Source: Limnephilus marmoratus | Lineage: Eukaryota > Arthropoda > Insecta > Trichoptera > Limnephilidae | Direction of reading: 5' to 3' | NCBI GenBank assembly: GCA_917880885.1 | Contig: OU862913.1 | Coordinates: 26,297,286 to 26,361,285, forward strand | DNA: 64,000 bases | Shown here: piece after piece, positions 45,383 through 57,100 of the stretch | How the letters are laid out: each line of letters begins with the position of its first letter | How positions within the stretch are numbered: position 1 is the first letter of the stretch | Notes under the pieces: model-generated | Told to the model about the DNA's origin: nothing | The model's input: only the letters and a program-made list of their open reading frames with translations | The model's database searches: none | Position numbers and translations under genes: made by a program

Positions 45383-46030
45383 TTGTTTTTACATTAACTC
45401 CACACAGGAGGCCCCGAGGAAAATAAGGGGGAAGTGAGGAAAATAAAGAAAAAATTCCCTTTAGGGCCTATGTCATCTTTGAAGATGCTGTGTAGAGGGT
45501 CATTTTGAGGATAGTAAGGAGTGAACATGATCTTGAAGAGACCCATGTTGTAAGAGAGACGAAACACAGAGGCCGGCAAAGCGTTCGGCCGCAAACTCAA
45601 AAACGAGTCATAGAAACGATCCATGTGACTAATATCAACCATGTACGTGTGTTGGGCGCGTGTTTGGGGTGTTTTCCGACTATGCACTGTTGTCGAGGGG
45701 ATCAATGACGCTAGGTCCTCAGAGCATTTCCCGAAATACCGTTAGATTAAGGACAGCATTCCCACTTGACGCATGTGCTCTAAAGATTGCAATCCGTTTG
45801 TCAAGTGAGGAGAATCTATCAAATGGATCGCCCATTTCTGCAAGTCGAGGGTATTATTTTTTTTTGTATTTTGGGGCTCCAGACCAGAGGTGGCTGACAA
45901 ATTCAACCATCGGGCGCACTTGCGATTTGTGCAGGGCAAGCAGTTGTGTACTATTAAAGTGTCTGCAGGCCCTTTACAGTTCGCCCACCTTCTGAGATGC
46001 TAACTTAACTCTGACTTCGTTAGAGCCCCC
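45383..46030 (-). pseudogene. Jockey-like LINE C-terminal fragment, minus strand
   Basis: Minus strand: RKTPQTRAQHTYMVDISHMD, RFYDSFLS, ALPASVFRLSYNMGLFK, then the 3' tail with GGAGTTAATGTAAAAA reversed at 45390-45410. Same family as 28490-30198. Extra sequence (GGGGAAGTGAGGAAAATAAA) sits in the tail stem-loop. The 5' part is frameshifted. Confidence 0.75.
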
Positions 46031-46265
46031 TTACCTGAGCCGTTCACCTGTAGTTTTTTTTATTTTTTATTTTTTTTATTTAGTAACTATATAATATTTT
46101 TTACATTTTTATATGAAACATGTTAGTTAGATGTATATATAAAATATAAATATATTCGAAGTCCTCCTCACTAGGAGATCCTGTGCTGAGGGGGACTATG
46201 CTTTGGATAAGTTTTTCAGCGACTTCTATGGTTTAACTTGTTTGGATAGAGTTTTCCAGAAACTT

Positions 46266-48780
46266 CTATGATGTTTTAAGTATACTAGTAAGGTCATTTT
46301 CCGGTAGTTCCTTCAGCCAACATTTAATGTCCATAATGTAGCTATTTTTTGTTTTAAATTGTTTGATACTAAGTGGGAGTTTGTTATATAACTTTACTGC
46401 TAAAAATTCAGAACTTCTTTGACCAAATGAAGAGTTACACTTTGGTATATTAAGTGTGTCTGTTTGTTTGGCTCTGGTTTTATGAGCATGTGAGGTTTCT
46501 TTCTCTGGGTCGTTTTTGTGGTGATGTACTAGAATGTTTTTGGCATAGATTTTCTGTATGCTTGGAACATCAAACTGTTTAAAAATTTCTGTTGTTGACG
46601 TCCTTATGGGGACCTTTAGAATGGTCTTTATGATGCAATTCTGAGTTATCTTAAGTTGTTTTAAGTGATTAGATGCTGCTGAGCCCCATCCTATTACTCC
46701 ATATTCCAATCGAGAGTGGCATAAAGCATAATATACTCTCTTTAGATCCCTCATCGACAAGATGTTTCTTAATTTTTTGAAGAAGTAGATGAGTTTTGTT
46801 AGCTTTTTTGAGGTAAGATCAATGTGTGAATTCCACTGTAGATTTTCATCAATTTCAATCCCAAGATATTTAATACTTTTTGTTTGGGATATAGACGGGC
46901 AGGAACATTGTGGAAAAGTATTTTGACATTCATGTAATTTGAGGGTATGCACATTCATTGGTTGTCCTCTTTTGTTTTTGGAGAAAGTGAGATATTTAGT
47001 TTTATTTACATTTAATGTAAGGGAGTTTACTTTTAGCCAGTTTTGAAGTACAGCCAGGCCATGTTCCGCCTCTTTGTAAGTTCTTGTCCAATCTTGTTCG
47101 TGGAATATAATAACAGTGTCATCTGCAAAGCTCATTATGTTTCCATTTATGGGAAGATTCATAAGGTCATTTATATATATGAGAAATAGTATTGGTCCTA
47201 ATACGCTTCCCTGGGGGACCCCGAATTTAATTGGAAGAGATTTGCTCTTTCTTTTACCAATTTGTTCTCTTCCAGTTAAATAACTTCTAAGTAGGTTTAG
47301 AGTTGTTTCAGTTATTCCATTTTTTTTTAGTTTTAAGTACAGTATTTTATGATCAATTGTATCGAAAGCTTTTTGAAGATCAATGAAAACTGCTAAGCAT
47401 TTTTTGCCTTCATCCAGCTTTCTAATAATTGTATTAGTTACATTAGCTATAGCATCACCAGTACCCAGGTTTTTCCTAAAACCATACTGCGTAGGTGATA
47501 ATACTTTATTGGTATCCAAAAATGTAAGAACTTGTTTTTTTATTACTTTTTCCAATATTTTCGATAGAGGAGTTAAAATACTAATTGGTCGATAATTTGA
47601 AATATCATTTTTGGGACCATTTTTATATAATGGTATGATCGTAGCAATTTTAAGACAAGCGGGAAAAACACCTTTAGATATTGATAGATTTACAAGGTAT
47701 GTCAGTGGTTGAATTAACTCATTTTGTAGGTATTTAATTGATTTGCTTGATATCAGTTCATTTCCCGATGAGGTATTTGTGTTTAAGGAGGTTATAATAT
47801 TTCTTATTTCGTCACTTGTTATCTTGACTATATTGAGGCTGTTTTCATGATTTACATCATCATTTCTCATTGTGTTTTCAACAGTAGTAGAATTTTGTTT
47901 AATTTTATTTGCAAGGTTAGAGCCTATATTGCAAAAGTAGTTGTTTATAAAGTCAAGAAGTTTGTCTGGGTGTTTCGTAAAAGATGTGGGAATCTCATCA
48001 ATGTTTAATTCTTTAATGTTTTTGTCTTTATGCGATGCTTTAGTATTTGTAATTTCATTAATGATCTGCCAGAGTTTACGGGAATCATTATTGCATTCAT
48101 CGATTTTGTTTTTATAGAATGTTTCTTTAGCATAACGAATTACATTTTTACATGTATTACGATATCTTTTGTAGAATCGAAGTGTATGGACATCATAAGG
48201 GTTGATTTTTACTTTTCTGTGCAGTTCATCTCTTTTTCTGATTGAGTTTATAATATTTTGACTGATCCATGGTTTAATGTGAATATTTTTATGAGATACC
48301 TTTTTATCTGTGGTTTTGGTGTTAGATAGAATACTATGCTGTATAATTTCTACAAAATAACTCCAAGCAGTATCAGTATCATCTTTTTCCAGAAGGGCGG
48401 TCCAGTCATTCATTGTTAACTCCCTTTTGACGTTTTCCCAATTTGTTTCAGACTTCGTTAGGAGTGATTTCGTATTTTGGTTTACATAAGAGTTATTTTT
48501 TGTTATAGATAGAATTATTGTGTAATGGTCTGTCAATGTGGTAGTATAAATAATGGCTTGAGTTTTTTTATTAGTTTTACTAAAGATATGATCAATGCAA
48601 GTTTTGCTATCATTAAATACACGTGTAGGTTCCTCAATTAGGCTTTCAAATCCATGGTATGCAAGTGTCTGCATGTAATCATATTTTTTTGGGTGGCCAT
48701 TTTCAAGGATATCAATATTTATATCACCGATAATAAATACATCTTTAGTGTTTTTTAGTAAACTCAGTTCACAGGATAAG
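46266..48780 (-). CDS. LINE ORF2, endonuclease C-part and reverse transcriptase
   Basis: The annotated Met (48674) is internal; the frame is open upstream to about 48780 and carries DVFIIGDINIDILENG. From that Met, RT motif A (VFIDLQKAFD) is near residues 429-438, GVPQGS near 485-490 and the catalytic FADD near 516-519. This copies element RNA into DNA at a nicked target (target-primed reverse transcription). All catalytic Asp residues are present. Confidence 0.88.
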
Positions 48781-49192
48781 GAGTTAGAAATGGCTCCAGA
48801 TTTTTTGTAGATGGAGATCTGTAAATTGCGAGTATTGTTGTATCATTGCCGATTGATATCCTTAGACAGTTTGCATTATTAATACCGATCTCTCTGACAT
48901 CAGCTTCAATATCTTCTTTAATATATACGATGACACCATCATTTTTTGTATAATTCATAATTGTAGAGTAAGGGACATATTTATCGATTTGTAGGGGATA
49001 GTACTTATCAGTTAACCAACATTCAGTAAGAATAATTATATCCCAGTTTAGATTTAAACTTTTTATCAATATTTGTAGTTCGTCAAAGTTTTTATTAATA
49101 CTTCTAATGTTTTGATGCATTATGTTAAAATTATTTCTTATGGATGATAAGTTAGGTAAGTTTGTTGTTATTGTGTTATCCATTTTTGCCAT
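48764..49192 (-). CDS. LINE ORF2, N-terminal endonuclease part
   Basis: 142 codons starting MAKMDNTITTN. NIMHQNIRS and the catalytic Glu of LTECWL mark the exonuclease-endonuclease-phosphatase fold that nicks target DNA. After RSPSTKN the frame is lost and translation ends at PYPVN. The correct continuation is in the frame of 46266-48780. Confidence 0.85.
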   Translation of the reverse strand: MAKMDNTITTNLPNLSSIRNNFNIMHQNIRSINKNFDELQILIKSLNLNWDIIILTECWLTDKYYPLQIDKYVPYSTIMNYTKNDGVIVYIKEDIEADVREIGINNANCLRISIGNDTTILAIYRSPSTKNLEPFLTPYPVN

Positions 49193-49254
49193 CTAAATTA
49201 ATTATGTTTTTATATTAGTTACTAAATTATTTTCACCATATCATCAAGGTGCTT

Positions 49255-49865
49255 AATGTAGATTATTTTATCTTCAAGTTACACCAAGCACATCAATGGA
49301 GGGCATGTTCAGAAGATTGCTTTCGTTGAAGGAGACTAGATTTTCATTTCGATCCCTTTTAGACGTAATTAGATATGATTGGATCTTTGAAACATTAAAT
49401 TCAACGAGATTATTCTTACCCCAAGAGAAAACACTCCCGAGGTAACCGTCCATTCTTTGCTTAAAAGCCCTCCGAGCCATTGGGGTTTGCGTTTGGGCCC
49501 TTTGAGGCTTGCCAAATAAAAAGAAACCATCATGGACTGTTCTGTCATCCGCATAATAATGAATTAGTGCTCATGACAAGAGCTGTGACGCCAGCATTTA
49601 TCGAACGCGAGGAAGAAGTGAAACCATCAGAAACGACCTGAATCCTGAGCTGGTAACGACCTCTCTCTCAAAAGTCGGCAATCCACGTACACAAGGATGC
49701 GGGAAGTCCATAAGAAGACAGTTTGTTGACAAACCCTCGGTACCAAACCCAGTCAAAGGCCTTGGAAATGTTTAAATGTTGGGTTTTGGGCAGCTTGGCA
49801 GTTTGATCACACGTTCCATCACTTTTTTTTTTGACCAGGTTGGAAAGGTCTCTCTGCAGTACCAG
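49255..49865 (-). pseudogene. Decayed Jockey-like RT fragment
   Basis: Minus strand, near 49790-49690: LNISKAFDWVWYRGFVNKLS, SYGLPASLCTWIADF, then frameshifted blocks including NLVEFNVSKIQSYLITSKRD. These are RT motif A (KAFDxVW) and later segments of a Jockey-type element. Confidence 0.75.
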
Positions 49866-50407
49866 GCAGTGGCGTTGCGTGGGGGCGGGAGGGGGGGAGG
49901 GGGGGTCGCCCCCCCCCCCCTGCGGCGCTTTTAAGGGGGATGGCAAATTTTCACAATAAATAATAATATTACCTTGTAAAAATTAAAACCAATTCATTTC
50001 ATGTTTTTGTTGCACTGACGATTCGGACCGATCGAACTGAGCACGGAATTTTCATATGGTACTTATTCTGTGACGAAACCGGAGAATCCCATTTCTTTAA
50101 ATGAATACATAATAATGTCATCTTGATCACTGTAGTGACTGGCAACACCGTATGTAGCGAATTGCAAGAATTCCCCTATTTTGTTTTGCGCTTGGATTGC
50201 TTATGACTAATTTACAGTGAGAATGATTGAGAGAGGTCCGTTGACGATGTGATGTGATTGACAAACCTAAGAAAGTTTCATTAATTCTGGATCAAGCAAT
50301 TTTTTTTTATGTAAAATAATTATTTGAAAATGTTCTACGATACTTTACGAATTCGTTTACGAATCCAACTCTTTCTTTTATTATCATTATTCATTATCAT
50401 TACATAG

Positions 50408-50580
50408 TATAAAATGAAGTCGCTCAAAATGGATATGCGCGTTAATCTTTTAAACTACGCAACGGATTTTCATACGGTTTTCACCAATAGATAGAGTGAT
50501 TGAAGAGGAATGTTTATATATATAATACATGTAAATTATATTAGAGAAAAGCCGAGAAAATCAAAGAAAACATATTTTTT
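50408..50580 (+). mobile_element. Helitron-like fragment
   Basis: ACGGTTTTCACCAATAGATA then GAGTGATT, shared with 51610-51780 and with the Helitron starting at 63826 (GATTTTCACCAATAGATAGA). Confidence 0.55.
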
Positions 50581-50720
50581 TGCGATTTAAAACGACTGGC
50601 GGGCCGTACTATAGTCATTCGTTCTACGGAAGAAATTGGAAAATAGATGTCCTAGAGTAAGTAGGTATTTGATTTTCCCTTTTCAAATATCCAGTTTTGC
50701 ATTGCAAGCATTGTATAATA

Positions 50721-51576
50721 GGCCACTTGCATGGATTTCATAACGACTTGGAAAAAATCATGTGGATAGATCTTTTTAATAAGATTACGAAAATGTTAGC
50801 AAAAATTGTTAGATATGTACAGTTTTTCTTATTTTTAAATAAATAAATCCATTATTTGGGCTTGTGACGTCACTACATGAAAATGTCCCGTCTCCGAAAA
50901 TGTTCCTATTAATTTTGTAAAATTCCACACTGATTTATTTTTTTATATGGCATCACTTTGATTTCAGGTTAATTTTTGAATTCGTTCACTAGATTTATTG
51001 TTTGTTCTCTGCGAACTTATCATTTGGTTCGACTTTTTGACAGATGTTCTGAAGAGAACCCCGTACAATTAATGATGTACGGGGTTCTCTTCAGAACGTG
51101 AAGAGGATGTCGGTACGTGTTTTAGAGGTATAATGATTATGGTGCAGATTTTAACAAAATAAAATTTTATGATATTCTTATTATTATTATAATTTACAAG
51201 TACAAGAATATTACATTGAATTTAGTAATATAGACGCTGTACATTATAATGATTTATGACCAATAAGATGGATCAAGGAAAAAAATATTTATGAGATGTA
51301 ATATTTTTGTTATGCCTCGTTCTCATGTGCCATTCGTGTGGAAAACGTTTTTTTTTTTTTAAATGATTTTCGGCTATGTAATTATCGTTTTTTCACACCT
51401 ATAAAATTATGTCCCGTCTTTCCGGTTTATAAAAAATGGTCTGATTTTTCGGATTGAAATTTTCAAAAAATCCCCAGGGTTTCAAAAATACGATTAAAAA
51501 AAAAACGGAATGTCTTAGGTCTTAGAATATTTGTCTGAATCGGAAAAAAAAATAAAAAAATGTTATGCAAGTGGCC
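50721..51576. mobile_element. TA-flanked MITE copy C with 21-bp perfect hairpin
   Basis: Ends TA-GGCCACTTGCATGGATTT and ATGCAAGTGGCC-TA. The hairpin arms at 51046-51066 and 51077-51097 are perfect complements (10-nt loop) and identical to those of copy B. 856 bp, no ORF. Confidence 0.87.
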
Positions 51577-51589
51577 TATTAGTGGCGAT

Positions 51590-51887
51590 CGCTCGAATTG
51601 CATTACATAGAATAAAATGAAGTCGCTCAAAATGTATGTGCGCATAGATCTTTTAAACTACGAAACAGATTTTCATGCGGTTTTCACCAATAGATAGAGT
51701 GATTCAAGGGGAAGGTTTATATGTATAAAACATGCTTATTATAGTAGAGAAAAGCCGTGAAATTCAAATATTCAATTCAGGCAGCGGGCAGTGGGCAGCT
51801 GGCAAGCGGGTGGTGTGGATTTTATAAAGGTTAGGAAATGGCGTTGTGTTTCGTTAGCCACAGCAACGTGTGGCCGGGTCTGCTAGT
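51590..51887 (+). mobile_element. Helitron 3' part
   Basis: Contains CGGTTTTCACCAATAGATAG and ends GCCGGGTCTGCTAGT, a CTAGT terminus like those at 19980 and 62770. The 5' end is not identifiable because it abuts MITE C. Confidence 0.6.
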
Positions 51888-52155
51888 TTATTATAAATGT
51901 CAATAATATTATTTTTTAAGCTGCAAATTAAATATTTTAAGTTTACTGTATTTTAAGTAAGTACCTACTTCAATTATTATTTATTTTAATTTTATGCTTA
52001 TTTTTTGTTATTTGTGTGATGAATTTTGTTTTCATTTTATGTTTTAATTAGGTACCTACCGAATATGTAAACATTTTTTTCTTTCTTTAATAGTTGTTTA
52101 TGTAATAAGGCAGACTGGAATTGCACTACCCTCCCAGTCCTGCTGGAATAAAAAC

Positions 52156-52429
52156 TGTAATGTACTTTTATTGTGGCCACACTGCCACACAATAATAATG
52201 AATATGTTTAACGTAAGTTCTCGTCTTTATTGTAAGAGTACAATGGATTCAATAAGTAATATTATTTGTCTCGGTAGCGACTGATTATACTGGAAGTTAG
52301 AATGGTTCTGGCCGCGGCCGTACACCGGACCGCTGTCCCGGCTCGTATGCCCGATCGGCAATGTTCGGCGACCCGAACATTCCCGAATTACTACATAGAT
52401 ACAAATGCGATATAATTATATATATCACA
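52156..52429 (-). repeat. LTR (3' LTR of gypsy element)
   Basis: 274 bp starting TGTAATGTACTTTTATTG and ending TATATATCACA on the + strand. Same as 56066-56339. Confidence 0.94.
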
Positions 52430-52623
52430 CCCTTCCCCCTGTAAATCAGTCACTACATATTTAAGTATTTCAAGTATTTCATGATTCTATATAATTCAAC
52501 ACTGTAAATATTATACTGATATTTCACTCAAGTTCTTATAATGTTTTTTCATAAACACATCATTATTAATATTTCACACAAAATTATATTAAGTTAGAAG
52601 GCTTTCCGTTCCTTCCTTGTGGA

Positions 52624-55557
52624 CTATCTTGGGCGGAGTCTCCCCAACCAGGGATTTGAACTTTTACTTGGACCAGCGATTGCCGTGTCTGTGACCTCCG
52701 GTGACCTCTCTCCCCCCTCCGCAAATCTGAAATCAGGAGAAAACACCGTTAACTCACTCCACAGATTGGATAACTCTTTCTCAGAGTGCTCAGTCCTCGT
52801 GTCATCAGACGCGGAATCTGGCAAATCTGACTCAACATCACTCCAAGACACTGATAAGTTCCTCATCTGATCCACATGACGTTTCCAAATTAATTGAGAA
52901 TCACAAGTTTTTACCAAATATAATTTTTTTCCAATTTTATCTGTAACAATTCCCTTTACCCATGTAAATTTATTATTCTTCCTGAAATCTTTAACTAAAC
53001 ATTTTTGTCCCACAATAAAATTTCTTGTTTTTACACCACCATAATACTTAGATTGTTTACGTTGATTTGCCTCAATATTTTTATTCGCCAAATCATGTTG
53101 TTTTGACACAACCCGTTCATTCTCTTTCGGAATGAGACTGTCAAAAGTAGATCTAAGTTTCCTACCAAACAATAAAACTGCTGGCTCGACTCCCGTCGTA
53201 CAATGTGGAGTATTTCTATAATCGGACAAAAAATGTAACAATTTATCCTTGTAATCAACCTGAAATTTATTTCCTACCATAAGTTTTTTAAGAAAACTCT
53301 TAGTAGTTTTCACTGAATTTTCAGCGATACCATTACTTTTTGGGTGCATAACTGGAGATGACATGAATTTAATATTGTTTTCCCGAAGAAACTGTTGGAA
53401 AATTTCACTCGTAAAACAAGTTCCGTTATCTGACACTATGAGTTCAGGGTAGCCAAAATTTGAAAATAATTTCCTCAATTCAAATATAGTATTAGCTGAA
53501 TCTGCCCTTTGAACTTCAATACAATCAACCCATTTAGTGAATGAGTCGCAGACGACGAGAAACATTTTCCCTGCCAGTGGTCCACTATAATCCAGGTGTA
53601 GCCTACTCCAGACCTTCCCAGAATTAGGCCATACCGATAATTGACTCTTTGGCGGAGATTGTTTCGTCGACGCGCATTCTGGACATTCCTGAACAATTTT
53701 CTCTAAATCTTTGCTCAGCGATGACCACCAGAAATAACCCTTTGCTAACCCTTTCATCTTAACAATACCTAAGTGTGAACGATGCACGAGCTCTAACACT
53801 TTTTTATGCAACGAACTTGGAACAATAATTCTATGTTGCCAAAATAAACAATCCTTAACAATCGAAAGTTCGTTCCTTTTTATCCAGAATTTCCATAATT
53901 CCTCCTCGCGTTTAACACGTTTGGGCCACCCTTGCCTTAAACACGTCATTACGCCTTGAATGACCGTATCTACTTTAGTGGCTTCCCTAATCGAATTAAC
54001 GTCAAGATGTTCACAATTGCTAACAAAATCTACGAAATCTGAACCGCAGTAATCTTTAAATTCTACCTTAGAATTCTCAACTTTGTTCTTTAACAGAAAC
54101 CGAGACAGAAAATCTGCCTGGTTTCCACCTGATTTCATCGGTTTCCCAGAAAGTAATCTTTGCAACTGAACTACCGTATTCTTTAAATAAGGTTTTACAT
54201 TCCTTTTATTTGCAGATGAACTACCATGCCCTTTAAACATGGTTTTATATTCCCTAAGATTAGAACTTCCATACCCTGAAAAATATGGTTTTACGTTCCC
54301 CATTTTCTGAAATTTGTTCCTATTCGCGAACGAAACCGAATTAATAGAATTTTGTTTTGAAACAATGTTGAGGTTAAAGATTTCCATGAAATCTCTTCCC
54401 ACAATCATTTCCGAACCGCTTGTTACAACGACAAAGGTTATTAACCTAACTAGATTATTGTATTCGACCTTGAAATTTGCATTACCCACAACAGTCAACA
54501 TATTCCCGTCGTAACCTGAAATTTTTCGTGTTTCGGGTGACAACTCTATATTACTGAAATGTTTACAAAACAATGTCTCCGGAATGACACAAACTGATGA
54601 TCCTGAATCAATCATCGCTTCGAAGGATTTCCCATTTAACTTCAATTGTGCCTTGATTGCCTTAACAAAAGCTACATTTTCAATATTTTCACTATTACAA
54701 TTCATAACTGATTTTACTGACCCGTTTTTACAAAATCTCTGTAAATGACCCAATTTACCGCAAGAATAACATTTAGCTTGCTTAAACTTACAGTTATGAG
54801 TGTCATGATTTGATTTCCCACAGATCTTACACTTTTTTAGAGATGAACCGGTTTTAACTTGTTTATCCGACCTACATGAATCGGAACTATTCGACCGATA
54901 ATAAAGTTTTCGCGCCGGAGAAGCCGATTTTCCAAATCTCTTTACCGAATTTATTTCTCGCGCCGGAGAAGCCGATCTTCCAAATTCCTTTACCGAATTT
55001 ACTTCCAACTTCATCTTGATTGAATCGACCTCAGGACCTTTCGCGGTCACTGCAAGTTCAACTAGTTGATTAAAGTTTTGTTTAGGCCCTTCAACAAACA
55101 ATTTTACCCGTACTGGACCCGGAAGTAGACCGATTGCAAACACGTCTACAAGATTATCCTCCAGCCTGTTTCCGAACTGACAGAATGAGCTGAGCCCTCG
55201 AATTCTTGCGGCGAAATCCCTTATCGATTCGTTATGATTCTGTTTAGCTTGGAAAAATGATTCCCGCTCTTGAAAAAGAGATCTACATTTACCACAATGT
55301 TTTTTTAGCAACTCAATTAATTTCTCAAACGTAACATCTGTGATTTTACTCGGGAAACATAAGTTGGACAGAAGAGTCAAGGTCTCCGTTTCAAGCGAGT
55401 TTATCAGATAAGCCTTTTTCTTAATCTCGGTAATGTCATCATGTAACACGAGAAACTGCTCTAATCTGAGTTGAAACACATCCCAATCTCCGTTTATGTG
55501 AGAGAACGGTGGAATTCTCGCCGATTCCATCTTCACAAAAGGAAAAAAAATAATCAC
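52624..55557 (-). CDS. Gag-protease-integrase polyprotein, RT/RNase H deleted in frame
   Basis: 977 codons; the likelier start is the second Met (MESARIPPF, residue 10). Gag covers residues 10-240. Two CCHC zinc knuckles (C243-C256, C263-C276) follow. The aspartic protease has DSG at 317-319 (AMIDSGSSVCVIPE). Residues 410-480 are a short linker with a duplicated NVKPY motif where RT and RNase H, normally several hundred residues, should be. QADFLSRF (480-487) is the usual end of RNase H. Integrase follows: an HHCC zinc finger (H585-C629 region, CPEC) and a DDE core, D656, D710, E746 (35 between the last two). The frame is open throughout. No env. Confidence 0.92.
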   Translation of the reverse strand: MIIFFPFVKMESARIPPFSHINGDWDVFQLRLEQFLVLHDDITEIKKKAYLINSLETETLTLLSNLCFPSKITDVTFEKLIELLKKHCGKCRSLFQERESFFQAKQNHNESIRDFAARIRGLSSFCQFGNRLEDNLVDVFAIGLLPGPVRVKLFVEGPKQNFNQLVELAVTAKGPEVDSIKMKLEVNSVKEFGRSASPAREINSVKRFGKSASPARKLYYRSNSSDSCRSDKQVKTGSSLKKCKICGKSNHDTHNCKFKQAKCYSCGKLGHLQRFCKNGSVKSVMNCNSENIENVAFVKAIKAQLKLNGKSFEAMIDSGSSVCVIPETLFCKHFSNIELSPETRKISGYDGNMLTVVGNANFKVEYNNLVRLITFVVVTSGSEMIVGRDFMEIFNLNIVSKQNSINSVSFANRNKFQKMGNVKPYFSGYGSSNLREYKTMFKGHGSSSANKRNVKPYLKNTVVQLQRLLSGKPMKSGGNQADFLSRFLLKNKVENSKVEFKDYCGSDFVDFVSNCEHLDVNSIREATKVDTVIQGVMTCLRQGWPKRVKREEELWKFWIKRNELSIVKDCLFWQHRIIVPSSLHKKVLELVHRSHLGIVKMKGLAKGYFWWSSLSKDLEKIVQECPECASTKQSPPKSQLSVWPNSGKVWSRLHLDYSGPLAGKMFLVVCDSFTKWVDCIEVQRADSANTIFELRKLFSNFGYPELIVSDNGTCFTSEIFQQFLRENNIKFMSSPVMHPKSNGIAENSVKTTKSFLKKLMVGNKFQVDYKDKLLHFLSDYRNTPHCTTGVEPAVLLFGRKLRSTFDSLIPKENERVVSKQHDLANKNIEANQRKQSKYYGGVKTRNFIVGQKCLVKDFRKNNKFTWVKGIVTDKIGKKLYLVKTCDSQLIWKRHVDQMRNLSVSWSDVESDLPDSASDDTRTEHSEKELSNLWSELTVFSPDFRFAEGGERSPEVTDTAIAGPSKSSNPWLGRLRPR

Positions 55558-56065
55558 GCGAAGCTACGACAACAATACTACCCCGGAAAAAATTACAAAA
55601 AACCCAGACAAATCCTCCACAAGAAAGAAAAGAAAAACCTATCTTAGAGATTGCGGTTGCAACGTCTCCAGATTGTTTCCTCTTGATGAGTGAGTGACCT
55701 TCCTCGACACTAGCACTGTTTGCCTTGTATGAATGCCTTCCCTCGGCACTCCCTCGGAACTTCACCTTCGTGGAAAGGCTCTGTTGAGCCCCAAAAACGA
55801 CCACCGTCTCTTGCTTCTGAGTACCCTTGGATGGTACTCCAGAACTCTGACTGTGGCTCCAGGAATAGCCAGAGATATCCTCGGTTTGTTCTGCCGGACC
55901 TTTCTCTCGGTCAGACAAACCCAAAAAATACTCCAATGTTCCGCCTCGGCTGTAGGTAGCCTTGAAAAATTTTTCGGGGTGACTTAGCTCTCCCCGCTTT
56001 GGTAATTTTTTTTTTGTGATCCAATTTGGTAATCCAATATTGTACTTTAATACGGCTGCGCCAAT

Positions 56066-56339
56066 TGTAATGTACTTTTATTGTGGCCACACTGCCACAC
56101 AATAATAATGAATATGTTTAACGTAAGTTCTCGTCTTTATTGTAAGAGTACAATGGATTCAATAAGTAATATTATTTGTCTCGGTAGCGACTGATTATAC
56201 TGGAAGTTAGAATGGTTCTGGCCGCGGCCGTACACCGGACCGCTGTCCCGGCTCGTATGCCCGATCGGCAATGTTCGGCGACCCGAACATTCCCGAATTA
56301 CTACATAGATACAAATGCGATATAATTATATATATCACA
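56066..56339 (-). repeat. LTR (5' LTR of gypsy element)
   Basis: 274 bp, no difference to the other LTR seen by eye; it carries the promoter for the minus-strand transcript. Confidence 0.94.
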
Positions 56340-56369
56340 AAACTTAAATAAATAAAATAAAAAAATAAT

Positions 56370-57100
56370 TAAATATTCGCAGGTGTGTATTTTTGAGCCA
56401 ATTTACATTTCCAATATCAAAGTTTTAATATTTAGAAACAAAAATGTTCTAATGAGCACGTTGGAAAAAATATTTTATCTAGATTTTAGAACAACTTTGT
56501 TTTCTGCAAAAGGGAACAAAATAACCAATAAAAACGAACATTTAAAATGCAATGGAAGAACCGGAAATTTTGTGCACAAACCTTTAAAACAAAACAGGCA
56601 AAAGTTTATACATATTTTTTTCTTATTATTAGAAGGGTTAAACCAGTTATCAGAATATAAAATTCCAATCGTGGATTCATCTGCTGATACAATCTTATTC
56701 GAAGTGCAGTTATAAAATTCTAGTTGCAGATTCTGTATGTGCTGCCAGAATCAAAGAAAAACAATTTTCATATTCTGAGTGTACTTTTAACTCGCCGCAT
56801 ACAGACTTAATTTAAACCAATTTTGTGTTGAGAATATAAATTTCCAGTTGTGGACTCATCTGCTGACGCATTTCGAACGAAAATATTCTCTTATTCGGTG
56901 CAGTTATGAAATTCTAGTTGCAGACTATGTATGTGCTGTCAGAATCAAAGAAAAATCATTTTCATGTTCTGAGTTCTGAGACACATTTTGAAGGAAAACA
57001 TTCTCTTATTCGATGTGTAGTTATAAAATTCTAGTTGCAGACTATTTATTTAATGCCAGAAAAAAAGAAAAACCATTTTCTTGTGCTAGCGAAATGAGTG
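56370..57100 (+). repeat. Zinc-finger-like degenerate tandem array B
   Basis: Units with TTCTAGTTGCAGA near 56717, 56913 and 57030, and CCATTTTCTTG or TTTTCATATTCTGAGTG after each. The last unit is open: MCSYKILVADYLFNARKKEK then PFSC, a C2H2-like CSYK...KEKPFSC pattern with missing His. It starts GGTGTGTATTTTTGAGCCAA as in array A (7982). Confidence 0.65.

Larger units (their letters stand above)
46052..49195 (-). mobile_element. CR1/Jockey-like LINE, nearly intact ORF2 (endonuclease + RT)
   Basis: Minus strand. 49192-48800 encodes the start of an APE-type endonuclease (IMHQNIRSINKNFDELQILI, IIILTECWLTDK, ILAIYRSPS). 48780-46266 continues with FIIGDINIDI, TLTDHYTI (catalytic His) and reverse transcriptase (PLYKNGPKNDISNYRPIS, AVFIDLQKAFDTIDHKI, FGVPQGSVLGPILFLIYIND, SFADDTVII). 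It ends in a C-terminal domain with THAHKTRAKQ-like and NSSFGQRSSEF blocks. The only break seen is a frameshift at the T6 run 48801-48806, where one extra base would restore the frame. The A-rich tail is at about 46052-46085. ORF1 was not seen, so 5' truncation is likely. Confidence 0.88.
52156..56339 (-). mobile_element. Ty3/gypsy (Mag-like) LTR element lacking RT and RNase H
   Basis: LTRs of 274 bp at 52156-52429 and 56066-56339 are identical by eye and begin TG and end CA on the + strand. AAAC flanks both sides (52152-52155, 56340-56343). Minus-strand features: a primer-binding-like TGGCGCAGCCGTA right after the 5' LTR (56051-56063), one long ORF, and a polypurine tract AGGGGGAAGGG (52430-52440) before the 3' LTR. 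The ORF order is gag, protease, integrase with no RT or RNase H between. Identical LTRs mean recent insertion, so RT was supplied in trans. Confidence 0.93.
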
